The notes under the pieces were generated by a model that saw only the letters and a program-made list of their open reading frames with translations, was not told the DNA's origin and did no database searches. Source: Xylocopa sonorina (Eukaryota > Arthropoda > Insecta > Hymenoptera > Apidae). From it: a stretch of 64,000 nt of DNA. The position numbers and the translations under genes were made by a program. Position 1 is the first letter of the stretch, and each line of letters opens with the position of its first letter. Shown one piece after another: positions 34,702 to 47,742 of this stretch. Location: contig NW_027490232.1 in NCBI RefSeq assembly GCF_050948175.1, positions 434,001-498,000 of the forward strand. Reading direction: 5' to 3'.

Positions 34702-35017
34702 TGTGACGTCAGGCGTAGCGCCTGCCACCCATTACATACGTCAGCATCCTCGTAACCTCCAGCATCGACCCCTGGACACAGGCAACCTGCAATACTCGCC
34801 TGAAGTATCGGCAACCAACAGAGTTCGCGCGCGCACGACCGCACGCACTCAGTCGTACCTGCAAGGACCGCTGTCTCGCTCGCACCTACGAGCAACCCTA
34901 TCGCCCTCTCATCAGGAATTCCGCCCAACAGAGAGAAGAAGCCGCAGTCCGTCGCCGCAATGGGGACTTTTCCAGTTCAGGGAATCTACGTTGCCTGAAC
35001 CTACGTACTATTTTTAG
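34702..35017 (+). CDS. U3-embedded frame of solo LTR (Pol-tail homologue)
   Basis: Open from the LTR edge (TSGVAPAT...) to a stop at 35017, about 104 codons. The end RRSRSPSPQWGLFQF...TLPEPTYYF is close to the family B element end RSRSPSPEWGLFQF...TLPDPVYYF (58498). Length differences between the two copies fall in threes, which suggests coding constraint before the solo LTR formed. It is now cut off from any pol, so this is a relic. Confidence 0.45.
34704..34724 (+). promoter_or_regulatory. CRE-like TGACGTCA and terminal hairpin of solo LTR
   Basis: TGACGTCA, the palindromic CREB/ATF site, lies at 34704-34711 and overlaps the start of the stem CAGGCG-TAG-CGCCTG (34710-34724). The family B element repeats this at 58170-58190. 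Family A has TAACGTCA instead, so the full palindrome is family-specific. Confidence 0.5.
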
Positions 35018-35681
35018 AATAAGCCTATAATACTCATAGATATAAGTACTCGACACGAATTGTAACATACCACAACACACATGTAATTCTAAGTCCTTAT
35101 TCTTAAGATTAGACGCTAGATGCGCCCAGGCTATCGGCACGAGCCGCTAGCCCCACCACGAGCCGCGAGTCCCCACTCGCTGGACCGCGCGCTCCCTACC
35201 ACGAGCGCCTGCGACCGTAGCGTCTCGCGAACCGAGGAGGTCCGAGACGCGCCTCGAGAGAGACATTCGAGTCCTCGGTCTTCTAGAGTTAACATCGATC
35301 TTCCATCTCAAGCCGCCTCAATGTGGGGTCTAGGCTACGCGTTGCTATTTCCATTTTACTAGTTCTAACTTAGAATAATTTCACTTTTGTACACTTTAAC
35401 TTAGAATATATTTTACTTTAGTTACTAAATCCAATCTACAAGTTCTTTTACCAGTTCTACTAGTTCCTATTCCAATAATTACTAAATCTAAACATAATAT
35501 ACTAGTTCTTACGTTAAAACATTATTCTTAAACTACGAATTCTACGACGTGTTCCTTCCAACAACTGGGTTGCGTTTGTTCACCTTGAAGGAGTATAGAA
35601 CTCAGCTTTGCGACGTTGCGATAGAGCGGACCGCCGCTTATCCTTCTGAACATTGCCTGAAAGTACAGAAAAACTGGGTGA

Positions 35682-36056
35682 ATGAAACGTGGATCCGGTT
35701 CGCGAAGAACACGAAGCGCGGGTCGTAAGAATTTTATGCGTTCACTTGTTCGTGAATACCTGGGAGATACACCCCGAGTCTTCGTACCGCAGCAACCTGT
35801 CGTCATCGTTCCGGTTCAGTCACAGTTTTCCGAAACGCCGATCAACGCCGATTCGCCTGCCTCTGCAGCCAACGTCTCTGCAATATCCACAGTCTCCGCT
35901 GAATCTACTCTGCATCCAGACCGCTGTTTCCCGTTTTGCTGGAAGTTAATCAAAGTCACCGTCAACATCAACCGATCGATCGCCGCATCGATACCTACCA
36001 ACGACCCTCGACGCACATCCTACCTGCGTATCGAGACTGAAGCCAGCGAAAGGTAA
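35682..36056 (+). CDS. LTR-embedded basic frame of solo LTR
   Basis: ATG at 35682, 124 codons. It starts with a basic block (SRRTRSAGRKNFMRSLVREY) and ends with WKLI...IPTNDPRR..YL, as in the two full elements. The stop TAA lies inside AAG|GTAAGG at 36053-36058, so the frame ends at a splice-donor-like site in codon phase 2, like family A. The middle (Ser, Ala, Val, Pro-rich) is poorly conserved. Function unknown. As part of a solo LTR it could still act as a first exon if the LTR promoter fires. Confidence 0.5.
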   Translation: MKRGSGSRRTRSAGRKNFMRSLVREYLGDTPRVFVPQQPVVIVPVQSQFSETPINADSPASAANVSAISTVSAESTLHPDRCFPFCWKLIKVTVNINRSIAASIPTNDPRRTSYLRIETEASER

Positions 36057-39000
36057 GGCTTTTCCATCATATCGCAAGTGTTTTTACCGCGTCGCGTAAG
36101 CCAAAAATAACGGACCCGGTGGTAACGCGTTCCCGCGGACCGAAACCCGTATAAATAGGCTCGTGTCGTGAAGCCTCCGTATAAACGAAAAATTCTTTCG
36201 CCGGACGTGACACGACACTTCCTTGCTAGGAAATAGCGTTTGCAAATGTCTACCTATCGTAGCGATAGTGTTCTAATGCTTCTTAAAACGCGATATCGCA
36301 TCTCATTTCTATGTATCATGGTAAGATATAATATGATTTGCGAAGTGTTATGTATTCCTCGTCTACACCTCAAATGAATGTGAATGCGATACTTCCTCGC
36401 TAGGAAATAGCGTTTGCAAATGTCTACCTATCGTAGCAATAGTGTTCTAATGCTTCTTAAAACGCGATATCACATCTCATTTCTATGTTTCATGGTAAGA
36501 TATAATATGATTTTCGAAGTGTCCTGTATTCCTCGTCTACACTTCAAATGAATGTAAATGCGACTCTTCCTTGCAAGGAAATAACGTTTGCAGATGTCTA
36601 CGTATCGAAGCAATAGAGTTCAAATGCTTCTTAATACGCGATATCGCATCTCATTTCTATGTTTCATGGTAAGATATGATATGATTTGCGAAGTATCATG
36701 TATTCCTCGTCTACACTTCAAATGAATGTAAATGCGACACTTCCTTGCAAGGATATAGCGTTTGCAGGTGTCTACGTATCGAAGCTATAGAGTTCAAATG
36801 CTTCTTAAAACGAGATATTGCATCTCATATCTATGTTTCATGATAAGATATAATATTCATTGCGAAGTGTTATGCATTCCTCGTCTACGATTCAACTAAA
36901 TGTAAATGCGACACTTCCTTGCAAGGAAATAGCGTTTGCAGATGCCTACGTATCGTTAGCAATAGCTTTCTATTGCTTCTTAAAACGCGATATCGCATCT
37001 CATTTCTATGTTTCATGGTAAGATATAATATGATTTGCGAAGTGTTATGTATTCCTCGTCTACACTTCAAATGAATGTAAATGCGACACTTCCTTCCTAG
37101 GAAATAGCGTTTGCAAATGTCTACCTATCGTAGCGATAGTGTTCTAATGCTTCTGAAAACGCGATATCGCATCTCATTTCTATGTATCATGGTAAGATAT
37201 AATATGATTTGCGAAGTGTTATGTATTCCTCGTCTACACTTCAAATGAATGTGAATGCGATACTTCCTCGCTAGGAAATGGCGTTTGCAGATGTCTACGT
37301 ATCGTAGCAATAGAGTTCATATGATTCTTAAAACGCGATATCGCATCTCGTTTCTATGTTTCATGGTAAGATATAACATGATTTGCGAAGTGTTATGTAT
37401 TCCTCGACTACACTTCAAATGAGTGTAAATGCGACACTTCTTTCCTAGGAAATAGCGTTTGCAAATGTCTACCTATCGTAGCAATAGTGTTCTAATGCTT
37501 CTTAAAACGCGATATCGCATCTCATTTCTATGTTTCATGGTAAGATATAATATGATTTGCGAAGTATCATGTATTCCTCGTCTACACTTCAAAAGAATGT
37601 AAATGCGACACTTCCCTGCTAGGAAATAGCGTCTGCAGATGTCTAGGTATCGTAGCAATAGAGTTCTAATGCTTCTTAAAACGCGATATCGCATCTCATT
37701 TCTATGTTTCATGGTAAGATATAATATGATTTGCGAAGTGTTATGTATTCCTCGTCTACAGTTCAAATGAATGTAAATGCGACACTTGTTTGCTAGGAAA
37801 TAGCGCTTGCAAATGTCTACATATCGTAGCAATAGTGTTCTAATGCTTCTTAAAACGCGATATCGCATCTCATTTCTATGTTTCATGGTAAGATATAATA
37901 TGATTTGCGAAGTATCATGTATTCCTCGTCTACACTTCAAATGAATGTAAATGCGACACTTCCTTGCTAGGAAATAGCGTCTGCAGATGTCTAGGTATCG
38001 TAGCAATAGAGTTCTAATGCTTCTTAAAACGCGATATCGCATCTCATTTCTATGTTTCATGGTAAGATATAATATGATTTGCGAAGTGTTATGTATTCCT
38101 CGTCTACACTTCAAATGAATGTAAATGCGACACTTGTTTGCTTGGAAATAGCGTCTGCAGATGTCTAGGTATCGTAGCAATAGAGTTCTAATGCTTCTCA
38201 AAATGCGATATCGCATCTCACTTCTATGTTTCATGGTAAGATATAATATGATTTGCGAAGAGTTATGTATTCCTCGTCTACACTTCAAATAAATGTAAAT
38301 GTGACACTTCTTTGCTAGGAAATAGCGTTTGCAAATGTCTACCTATCGTAGCAATAGTGTTCTAATGCTTCTTAAATCGCGATATCGCATCTCATTTCTA
38401 TGTTTCATGGTAAGATATAATATGATTTGCGAAGTATCATGTATTCCTCGTCTACACTTCAAATGAATGTAAATGCGACACTTCCTTGCTAGGAAATAGC
38501 GATTGCAGATGTCTAAGTATCGTAGCAATAGAGTTCATATGATACTTAAAACGCGATATCGCATCTCATTTCTATGTTTCATGGTAAGATATAACATGAT
38601 TTGCGAAGTGTTATGTATTCCTCGTCTACACTTCAAATGAATGTAAACGCGACCCTTCCTTGCTAGGAAATAGCGTTTGCAGATGTCTAGGTATCGTAGC
38701 AATAGAGTTCTAATGCTTCTTAAAACTCGATATCGCATCTCATTTCTATGTTTCATGGTAAGATGTAATATGATTTGCGAAGTGTTATGCACTCCTCGTC
38801 TACGATTCAAATGAATGTAAATGCGACACTTCCTTGCTAGGAAATAACGTCTGCAGATGTCTAGGTATCGTAGCAATAGAGTTCTAATGCTTCTTAAAAC
38901 GCGATATCGCATCTCGTTTCTATGTTTCATGGTAAGATATAACATGATTTGCGAAGTGTTATGTATTCCTCGCCTACACTTCAAATGAATGTAAATGCCA

Positions 39001-42000
39001 CACTTATTTGCTAGGAAATAGCGTTTGCAAATGTCTACCTATCGTAGCAATAGTGTTCTAATGCTTCTTAAAACGCGATATCGCATCTCATTTCTGTGTT
39101 TCATGGTAAGATATAATATGATGTGCGAAGTATCATGTATTCCTCGTCAACACTTCAAATGAATGTAAATGCGACACTTCCTTGCTAGGAAATAGCGTCT
39201 GCAGATGTCTAGGTATCGTAGCAATAGAGTTCTAATGCTTCTTAAAAGGCGATATCGCATCTCATTTCTATGTTTCATGGTAAGATACAATATGATTTGC
39301 GAAGAGTTATGTATTCCTCGTCTACACTTCAGATGAATGTAAATGCGACACTTCCTTGCAGGGAAATAGAATTTGCAGATGTCTACGTATCGAAGCAATA
39401 GAGTTCAAATTCTTCTTAAAACGAGATATTGCATCTCATATCTATGTTTCCTGATAAGATATAATATTCATTGCGAAGTGTTATGCATTCCTCGTCTACG
39501 ATTCAAATGAATGTAAATGCGACACTTCCTTGCAAGGAAATAGGGTTTGCAGATGTCTACGTATCGAAGCAATAGGGTTCAAATTCTTCTTAAAACGAGA
39601 TATTGCATCTCATATCTATGTTTCCTGATAAGATATAATATTCATTGCGAAGTGTTATGCATTCCTCGTCTACGATTCAAATGAATGTAAATGCGACACT
39701 TCCTTGCAAGGAAATAGCGTTTGCAGATGTCTACGTATCGTAGCAATAGAGTTCTTATGATTCTTAAAACGCGATATCGCATCTCATTTCTATGTTTCAT
39801 GGTAAGATATAATATGATTTGCGAAGAGTTATGTATTCCTCGTCTACACTTCAAATAAATGTAAATGTGACACTTCTTTGCTAGGAAATAGCGTTTGCAA
39901 ATGTCTACCTATCGTAGCAATAGTGTTCTAATGCTTCTTAAAACGCGATATCGCATCTCATTTCTATGTTTCATGGTAAGATATAATATGATTTGCGAAG
40001 TATCATGTATTCCTCGTCTACACTTCAAATGAATGTAAATGCGACACTTCCTTGCTAGGAAATAGCGTTTGCAGATGTCTACGTATCGAAGCAATAGAGT
40101 TCAAATTCTTCTTAAAACGAGATATTGCATCTCATATCTATGTTTCCTGATAAGATATAATATTCATTGCGAAGTGTTATGCATTCCTCGTCTACGATTC
40201 AAATGAATGTAAATGCGACACTTCCTTGCAAGGAAATAGCGTTTGCAGATGTCTACGTATCGTAGCAATAGAGTTCTTATGATTGTTAAAACGCGATATC
40301 GCATCTCATTTCTATGTTTCATGGTAAGATATAATATGATTTGCGAAGTGTTATGTATTCCTCGCCTACACTTCAAATGAATGTAAATGCCACACTTATT
40401 TGCTAGGAAATAGCGTTTGCAAATGTCTACCTATCGTAGAAATTGTGTTCTAATGCTTCTTAAAACGCCATATCGCATCTCATTTCTATGTTTCATGGTA
40501 AGATATAATATGATTTGCGAAGTATCATGTATTCCTCGTCTACACTTCAAATGAATGTAAATGCGACACTTCCTTGCTGGGAAATAGCGTCTGCAGATGT
40601 CTAGGTTTCGTAGCAATAGAGTATTAATGCTTCTTAAAATGCGATATCGCATCTCATTTCTATGTTTCATGGTAAGATATAATATGATTTGCGAAGAGTT
40701 ATGTATTCCTCGTCTACACTTCAAATAAATGTAAATGCGACACTTCTTTGCTAGGAAATAGCGTTTGCAAATGTCTACCTATCGTAGCAATAGTGTTCTA
40801 ATGCTTCTTAAAATGCGATATCGCATCTCATTTCTATGTTTCATGGTAAGATATAATATGATTTGCGAAGTATCATGTATTCCTCGTCCACACTTCAAAT
40901 GAATGTAAATGCGACACTTCCTCGCTAGGAAATAGCGATTGCAGATGTCTACGTATCGTAGCAATAGAGTTCATATGATTCTTAAAACGCGATATCGCAT
41001 CTCATTTCTATGTTTCATGGTAAGATATAACATGATTTGCGAAGTGTTATGTATTCCTCGTCTACACTTCAAATGAATGTAAATGCGACCCTTCCTTGCT
41101 AGGCAATAGCGTCTGCAGATGTCTAGGTATCGTAGCAATAGAGTTCTAATGCTTCTTAAAACGCGATATCGCATCTCATTTCTATGTTTCATGGTAAGAT
41201 ATATGATTTGCGAAGTGTTATGTATTCCTCGTCTACACTTCAAATGAATGTAAATGCGACACTTCCTTGCAAGGAAATAGCGTTTGCAGATGTCTACGTA
41301 TCGTAGCAATAGAGTTCTAATGCTTCTTAAAACGCGATATCGCATCTCATTTCTATGTTTCATGGTAAGATATAATATGATTTGCTAAGTGTTATGTATT
41401 CCTCGCCTACACTTCAAATGAATGTAAATGCGACACTTCTTTGCTAGGAAATAGCGTTTGCAGATGTCTAGGTATTGTAGCAATAGAGTTCTAATGCTTC
41501 TTAAAACGCGATATCGCATCTCATTTCCATGTTTCATGGAAAGATATAATATGATTTGCGAAGTGTTATGTATTCCTCGTCTACACCTCAAATGAATGTG
41601 AATGCGATACTTCCTCGCTAGGAAATAGCGTTTGCAGATGTCTACGTATCGTAGCAATAGCTTTCTAGTGCTTCTTAGAACGCGATACCGCATCTCATTT
41701 CTATGTTTCATGGTAAGACATAATATGAGTTGCGAAGTGTCATGTATTCCTCGTCTATACTTCAAATGAATGTAAATGCGACACTTCCTTGCTAGGAAAT
41801 AGCGTCTGCAGATGTCTAGGTATCGTAGCAATAGAGTTCTAATGCTTCTTAAAACGCGAAATCGCATCTCATTTCTATGTTTCATGGTAAGATATAATAT
41901 GATTTGCAAAGTGTTATGTATTCCTCGTCTACACTTCAAATGAATGTAAATGCGACACTTCTTTTCTAGGAAATAGCGTTTGCAAACGTCTACCTATAGT

Positions 42001-44891
42001 AGCAATAGTGGTTTAATGCTTCTTAAAACGCGATATCGCATCTCATTTCCATGTTTCATGGTAAGATATAACATGATTTGCGATGTGTTATGCATTCCTC
42101 CTCTACACTTCAAATGAATGTAAATGCGACACTTCCTTGCAAGGAAATAGCGTTTGCAAACGTCTACCTAGCGTAGCAGTAGTGTTCTAATGCTTCTTAA
42201 AACGAGATATTGCATCTCATATCTATGTTTCATGATAAGATATAATATTCATTGCGAAGTGTTATGCATTCCTCGTCTACGATTCAACTGAATGTAAATG
42301 CGTCACTTCCTTGCAAGGAAATAGCGTTTGCTAATGTCTACCTATCGTAGCAGTAGTGTTCTAATGCTTCTTAGAACGCGATATCGCATCTCATTTCTAT
42401 GTTTCATGGTAAGATATAATATGATTTGCGAAGTGTTATGCATTCCTCGTCTACGCTTCAAATGAATGTAAATGCGACACTTCCTTGCAAGGAAATAGCG
42501 TTTGCAGATGTCTACGTATCGTAGCAATGGATTTCTAATGTTTCTTAAAACGCGATATCGCATCTCATTTCTATGTTTCATGTTAAGATATAATATGATT
42601 TGCGAAGTGTTATGTATTCCTCGTCTGCACTTCAAATGAATGTAAATGCGACACTTCCTTGCAAGGAAATAGCGTTTGCAGCTGTCTACGTATCGTAGCA
42701 CTAGAGTTCTTATGATTCTTAAAACGCGATATCGCATCTCATTTCTATGTTTCATGGTAAGATATAATATGATTTGCGTAGTGTTATGTATTCCTCGTCT
42801 ACACTTCAAATGAATGTAAATGCGACACTTCCTTGCTAGGAAATAGCGTCTGCAGATGTCTAGGTATCGTAGCAATAGAGTTCTAATGCTTCTTGAAACG
42901 CGATTCGCATCTCATTTCTATGTTTCATGGTAAGATATAATATGATTTGCGAAGTGTTATGTATTCCTCGTCTACACTTCAAATGAATGTAAATGCGGCA
43001 CTTCCTTGCAAGGAAATAGCGTTTGCAGATGTCTACGTATCGTAGCAATAGAGTTCTTATGATTCTTAAAACGCGATATCGCATCTCATTTCTATGTTTC
43101 ATAGTAAGATATAATATGATTTGCGGAGTGCTATGTACTCCTCGTCTACACTTCAAATGAATGTAAATGCGACACTTCTTTGCAAGGAAATAGCGTTTGC
43201 AGATGTCTACCTATCGTAGCAGCAGTGTTCTAATGCTTCTTAGAACGCGATGTCGCATCTCATATCTATGCTTCATGATAAGATATAATATTCATTGCGA
43301 ACTGTTATGCATTCCTCGTCTACGATTCAAATGAATGTAAATGCGACACTTCCTTGCAAGAAAATAGCGTTTGCAGATGTCTACGTATCGTAGCAATAGA
43401 GTTCTAATGCTTCTTAAAACGCGATATCGCATCTCATTTCTGTTTTATGGTAAGATACAATATGATTTGCGAAGTGTTATGTATTCCTCGTCTACACTTC
43501 AAATGAATGTGAATGCGACACTTCCTCGCTAGGAAATAGCGTTTGCAGATGTCTACGTATCGAAGCAATAGAGTTCTAATGCTTCTTAAAACGAGATATT
43601 GCATCTCATATCTATGTTTCATGATAAGATATAATATTCATTGCGAACAGTTACGCATTCCTCGTCTACGATTCAAATGAATGTGAATGCGACACTTCCT
43701 CGCTAGGAAATAGCGTTCGCAGATGTCTACGTATCGTTGCAATAGAGTTCTTATGATTCTTAAATCGCGATTTCGCATCTCATTTCTATGTTTCATGGTA
43801 AGATATAATATGATTTGCGGAGTGTTATGTATTCCTCGTCTACACTTCAAATGAATGTAAATGCGACACTTCCTTGCAAGGAAATAGCGTTTGCAGATGT
43901 CTACGTATCGAAGCAATAGAGTTCAAATGCTTCTTAAAACGAGATATTGCATCTCATATCTATCTTTCATGATAAGATATAATATTCATTGCGAAGTGTT
44001 ATGCATTCCTCGTCTACGACTCAAATGAGTGTAAATGCGAAACTGCCTTGCAAGGAAATAGCGTTTGCAGATGTCTACGTATCGTAGCAATAGAGTTCTA
44101 ATGCTTCCTAAAACGCGATATCGCATCTCATTTCTATGTTTCATGGTAAGATATAATACGATTTGCGAAGTGTTATGTAATCCTCGTCTACACTTCAAAT
44201 GAATGTAAATGTGACACTTTCTTGCAAGGAAATAGTGTTTGCAGATGTCTACGTATCGTAGCATTGGATTTCTAATGCTTCTTAAAACGAGATATTGCAT
44301 CTCATATCTATGTTTCATGATAAGATATAATATACATTGCGAAGTGTTATGCATTCCTCGTCTACGATTCAAATGAATGAAAATGCGACACTTCCTTGCA
44401 GGGAATTAGCGTTTGCAGATGTCTACGTATCGTAGCAGTAGAGTTCTTATGATTCTTAAAACGCGATATCGCATCTCATTTCTATGTTTCATGGTAAGAT
44501 ATAATATGATTTGCGAAGTGTTATGTATTCCTCGTCTACACTTCAAATGAATGTAAATGCTACACTTCCTTGCAAGGAAATAGCGTTTGCAGATGTCTAC
44601 GTATCGAAGCAATAGAGTTCTAAAGCTTCTTAAAACGCGATATCGCATCTCATTTCTATGTTTCATGGTAAGATATAATATGATTTGCGAAGTGTTATGT
44701 AATCCTCGTCTACACTTCAAATGAATGTAAATGCGACACTTTCTTGCAAGGAAATAGCGTTTGCAGATGTCTGCGTATCGTAGCATTGGATTTCTAATGC
44801 TTCTTAAAACGCGATATCGCATCTCATTTCTATGTTTCATGGTAAGATATAATATGATTTGCGAAGTGTTATGTAATCCTCGTCTACACTA

Positions 44892-46875
44892 CAAATGAAT
44901 GTAAATGCGACACTTTCTTGCAAGGAAATAGCGTTTGCAGATGTCTACGTATCGTAGCATTGGATTTCTGATGCTTCTTAAAACGAGATATTGCATCACA
45001 TATCTATGTTTCATGATAAGATATAATATACATTGCGAAGTGTTATGCATTCCTCGTCTACGATTCAAATGAATGAAAATGCGACACTTCCTTGCAGGGA
45101 AATAGCGTTTGCAGATGTCTACGTGTCGTAGCAATAGAGTTCTAATGCTACTTAAAACGCGATATCGCATCTCATTTCTATGTTTCATGGTAAGATATAA
45201 TATGATTTGCGGAGTGTTATGTACTCCTCGTCTACACTTCAAATGAATGTAAATGCGACACTTCCTTGCAAGGAAATAGCGTTTGCAAATGTCTACTTAT
45301 CGTAGCATTAGTGTTCTAATGCTTCTTAGAACGCGATGTCGCATCTCATTTCTATGTTTCATGGTAAGATATAATATGATTTGCGAAGTGTCATGCATTC
45401 CTCGTCTACCATTCAGATGAATGTAAATGCGACACTTCCTTGCAAGGAAATAGCGTTTGCAGATGTCTACGTATCGTAGCAATAGAGTTCTTATGATTCT
45501 TAAAACGCGATATCGCATCTCATTTCTATGTTTCATGGTAAGATATAATATGATTTGCGAAGTGTTATGTATTCCTCGTCTACACATCAAATGAATGTAA
45601 ATGCGACACTTCCTAGCAAGGAAATAGCGTTTGCAGATGTCCACGTGTCGTAGCAATAGAGTTGTTATGATTCTTAAAACGCGATATCGCATCTCATTTC
45701 TATGTTTCATGGTAAGATATAATATGATTTGCGAAGTGTTATGTATTCCTCGTCTACACTTCAAATGAATGTGAATGTGACACTTCCTCGCTAGGAAATT
45801 GCGTTTGCAGATGTCTGCGTATCGTAGCAGTAGAGTTCTAATGCTTCGTAAAACGCGATATTGCATCTCATTTCTATGTTTCATGGTAAGATATAATATG
45901 ATTTGCGAAGTGTTATGTATTCCTCGTCTACACTTCAAATGAATGTAAATGCGACACTTCTTTGCAAGGAAATAGCGTTTGCAGATGTCTACGTATCGTT
46001 GCAATAGAGTTCTTATGATTCTTAAAACGCGATATCGCATCTCATTTCTATGTTTCATGGTAAGATATAATATGATTTGCGGAGTGCTATGTATTCCTCG
46101 TCTACACTTCAAATGAATGTAAATGCGACACTTCCTTGCAAGGAAATAGCGTTTGCAGATGTCTACGTATCGAAGCAATAGAGTTCAAATGCTTCTTAAA
46201 ACGAGATATTGCATCTCATATCTATGTTTCATGATAAGATATAATATTCATTGCGAAGTGTTATGCATTCCTCGTCTACGATTCAAATGAATGTAAATGC
46301 GACACTTCCTTGCAAGGAAATAGCTTTTGCAGATGTCTACGTATCGTAGCAATAGAGTTCAAATGCTTCTTAAAACGCGATATCGCATCTCATTTCTATG
46401 TTTCATGGTAAGATATAATACGATTTGCGAAGTGTTATGTATTCCTCGTCTACACTTCAAATGAATGTGAATGCGACACTTCCTCGCTAGGAAATAGCGT
46501 TTGCAGATGTCTACGTATCGAAGCAATAGAGTTCATATGCTTCTTAAAAGGAGATATTGCATCTCATATCTATGTTTCATGATAAGATATAATATTCATT
46601 GCGAAGTGTTATGCATTCCTCGTCTACGATTCAAATGAATGTAAATGCGACACTTCCTTGCAAGGAAATAGCGTTTGCAGATGTCTACGTATCGTAGCAA
46701 TAGAGTTCAAATGCTTCTTAAAACGCGATATCGCATCTCATTTCTATGTTTCATGGTAAGATATAATACGATTTGCGAAGTGTTATGTATTCCTCGTCTA
46801 CACTTCAAATGAATGTAAATGCGACACTTCTTTGCAAGGAAATAGCGTTTGCAGATGTCTACGTATCGTAGCAAT
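44892..46875. repeat. Satellite block duplicated at 51678-53661 (39 monomers apart)
   Basis: About 1.98 kb matches 51678-53661 at an offset of exactly 6,786 (39 x 174). Shared rare variants include CTACCATTCAGATG near 45407 and 52193, and CATATGCTTCTTAAAAGGAG near 46532 and 53318. The match ends abruptly at 46875/53661 and resumes in a different register (offset 6,960). Confidence 0.8.
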
Positions 46876-47657
46876 AGAGTTCAAATGCTTCTTAAAACGC
46901 GATATCGCATCTCATTTCTATGTTTCATGGTAAGATATAATACGATTTGCGAAGTGTTATGTATTCCTCGTCTACACTTCAAATGAATGTAAATGCGACA
47001 CTTCTTTGCAAGGAAATAGCGTTTGCAGATGTCTACGTATCGTAGCAATGGATTTCGGATGCTTCTTAAAACGCGATATCGCATCTCATTTCTATGTTTC
47101 ATGGTAAGATATAATATGATTTGTGAAGTGTTATGCATTCCTCGCCTACGATTCAATTGAATGTAAATGCGACACTTCCTTGCAAGGAAATAGCGTTTGC
47201 AGATGTCTACGTATCGTAGCAATAGAGTTCTTATGATTCTTATAAGGCGATATCGCATCTCATTTCTATGTTTCATGGTAAGGTATAATATGATTTGCGA
47301 AGTGTTATGTATCCGTCGTCTACACTTCAAATAAATGTAAATGCGACACTTTCTTACAAGGAAATAGCGTTTGCAGATGTCTACGGATCGTAGCAATAGA
47401 GTTCTAATGCTTCTTAAAACGCGATATCGTATCTCATTTCTATGTTTCATGGTAAGATATAATACGTTGTGCGAAGTGTTATGTATTCCTCGGCTACGCT
47501 TCAAATGAATGTAAATGCGACACTTCCTTGCTAGGAAATAGCGTCTGCAGATGTCTAGGTATCGTAGCAATAGAGTTCTAATGCTTCTTAAAACGCGATA
47601 TCGCATCTCATTTCTATGTTTCATGGTAAGATGTAATATGATTTGCGAAGTGTTATG
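46850..47657. repeat. Satellite block duplicated at 53810-54617 (40 monomers apart)
   Basis: About 0.8 kb matches at an offset of 6,960 (40 x 174). Shared private variants include TATAAGGCGATATCGC near 47241/54201, TTTCTTACAAGG and CGGCTACGCTTC near 47491/54451. A related copy lies at offset 2,958 (17 monomers) near 49839-50430. Confidence 0.75.
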
Positions 47658-47742
47658 CATTCCTCGCCTACGATTCAATTGAATGTAAATGCGACACTTC
47701 CTTGCAAGGAAATAGCGTTTGCAGATGTCTACGTATCGTAGT

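Larger units (their letters stand above)
34702..36212 (+). mobile_element. Solo LTR of family B retrotransposon
   Basis: A 1,511-bp LTR starting TGTGACGTC and ending GACGTGACA with satellite on both sides and no internal region. It is clearly related to the LTR at 58168-59727 (shared AATGTGGGGTCTAGGCTACG, GCGATAGAGCGGACCGCCGC and the same three coding stretches) and more distantly to family A. Solo LTRs normally arise by recombination between the two LTRs of one element. Here the left flank stops at monomer position 69 and the right resumes at 105. No duplication is seen and 35 bp are missing, so a simple single-insertion history does not fit. Between 35020 and 35680 there is AT-rich and GC-rich sequence with no recognised gene. 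Confidence 0.93.

Noticed and set aside
35120..35362. Plus-strand frame in the solo LTR ending with AASMWGLGYALLFPFY, similar to one at 58702-58884
   Set aside because: The shared peptide comes from a conserved nucleotide block (AATGTGGGGTCTAGGCTACG). The rest diverges with frame-changing differences and family A lacks it. A regulatory or RNA element is more likely than a protein.
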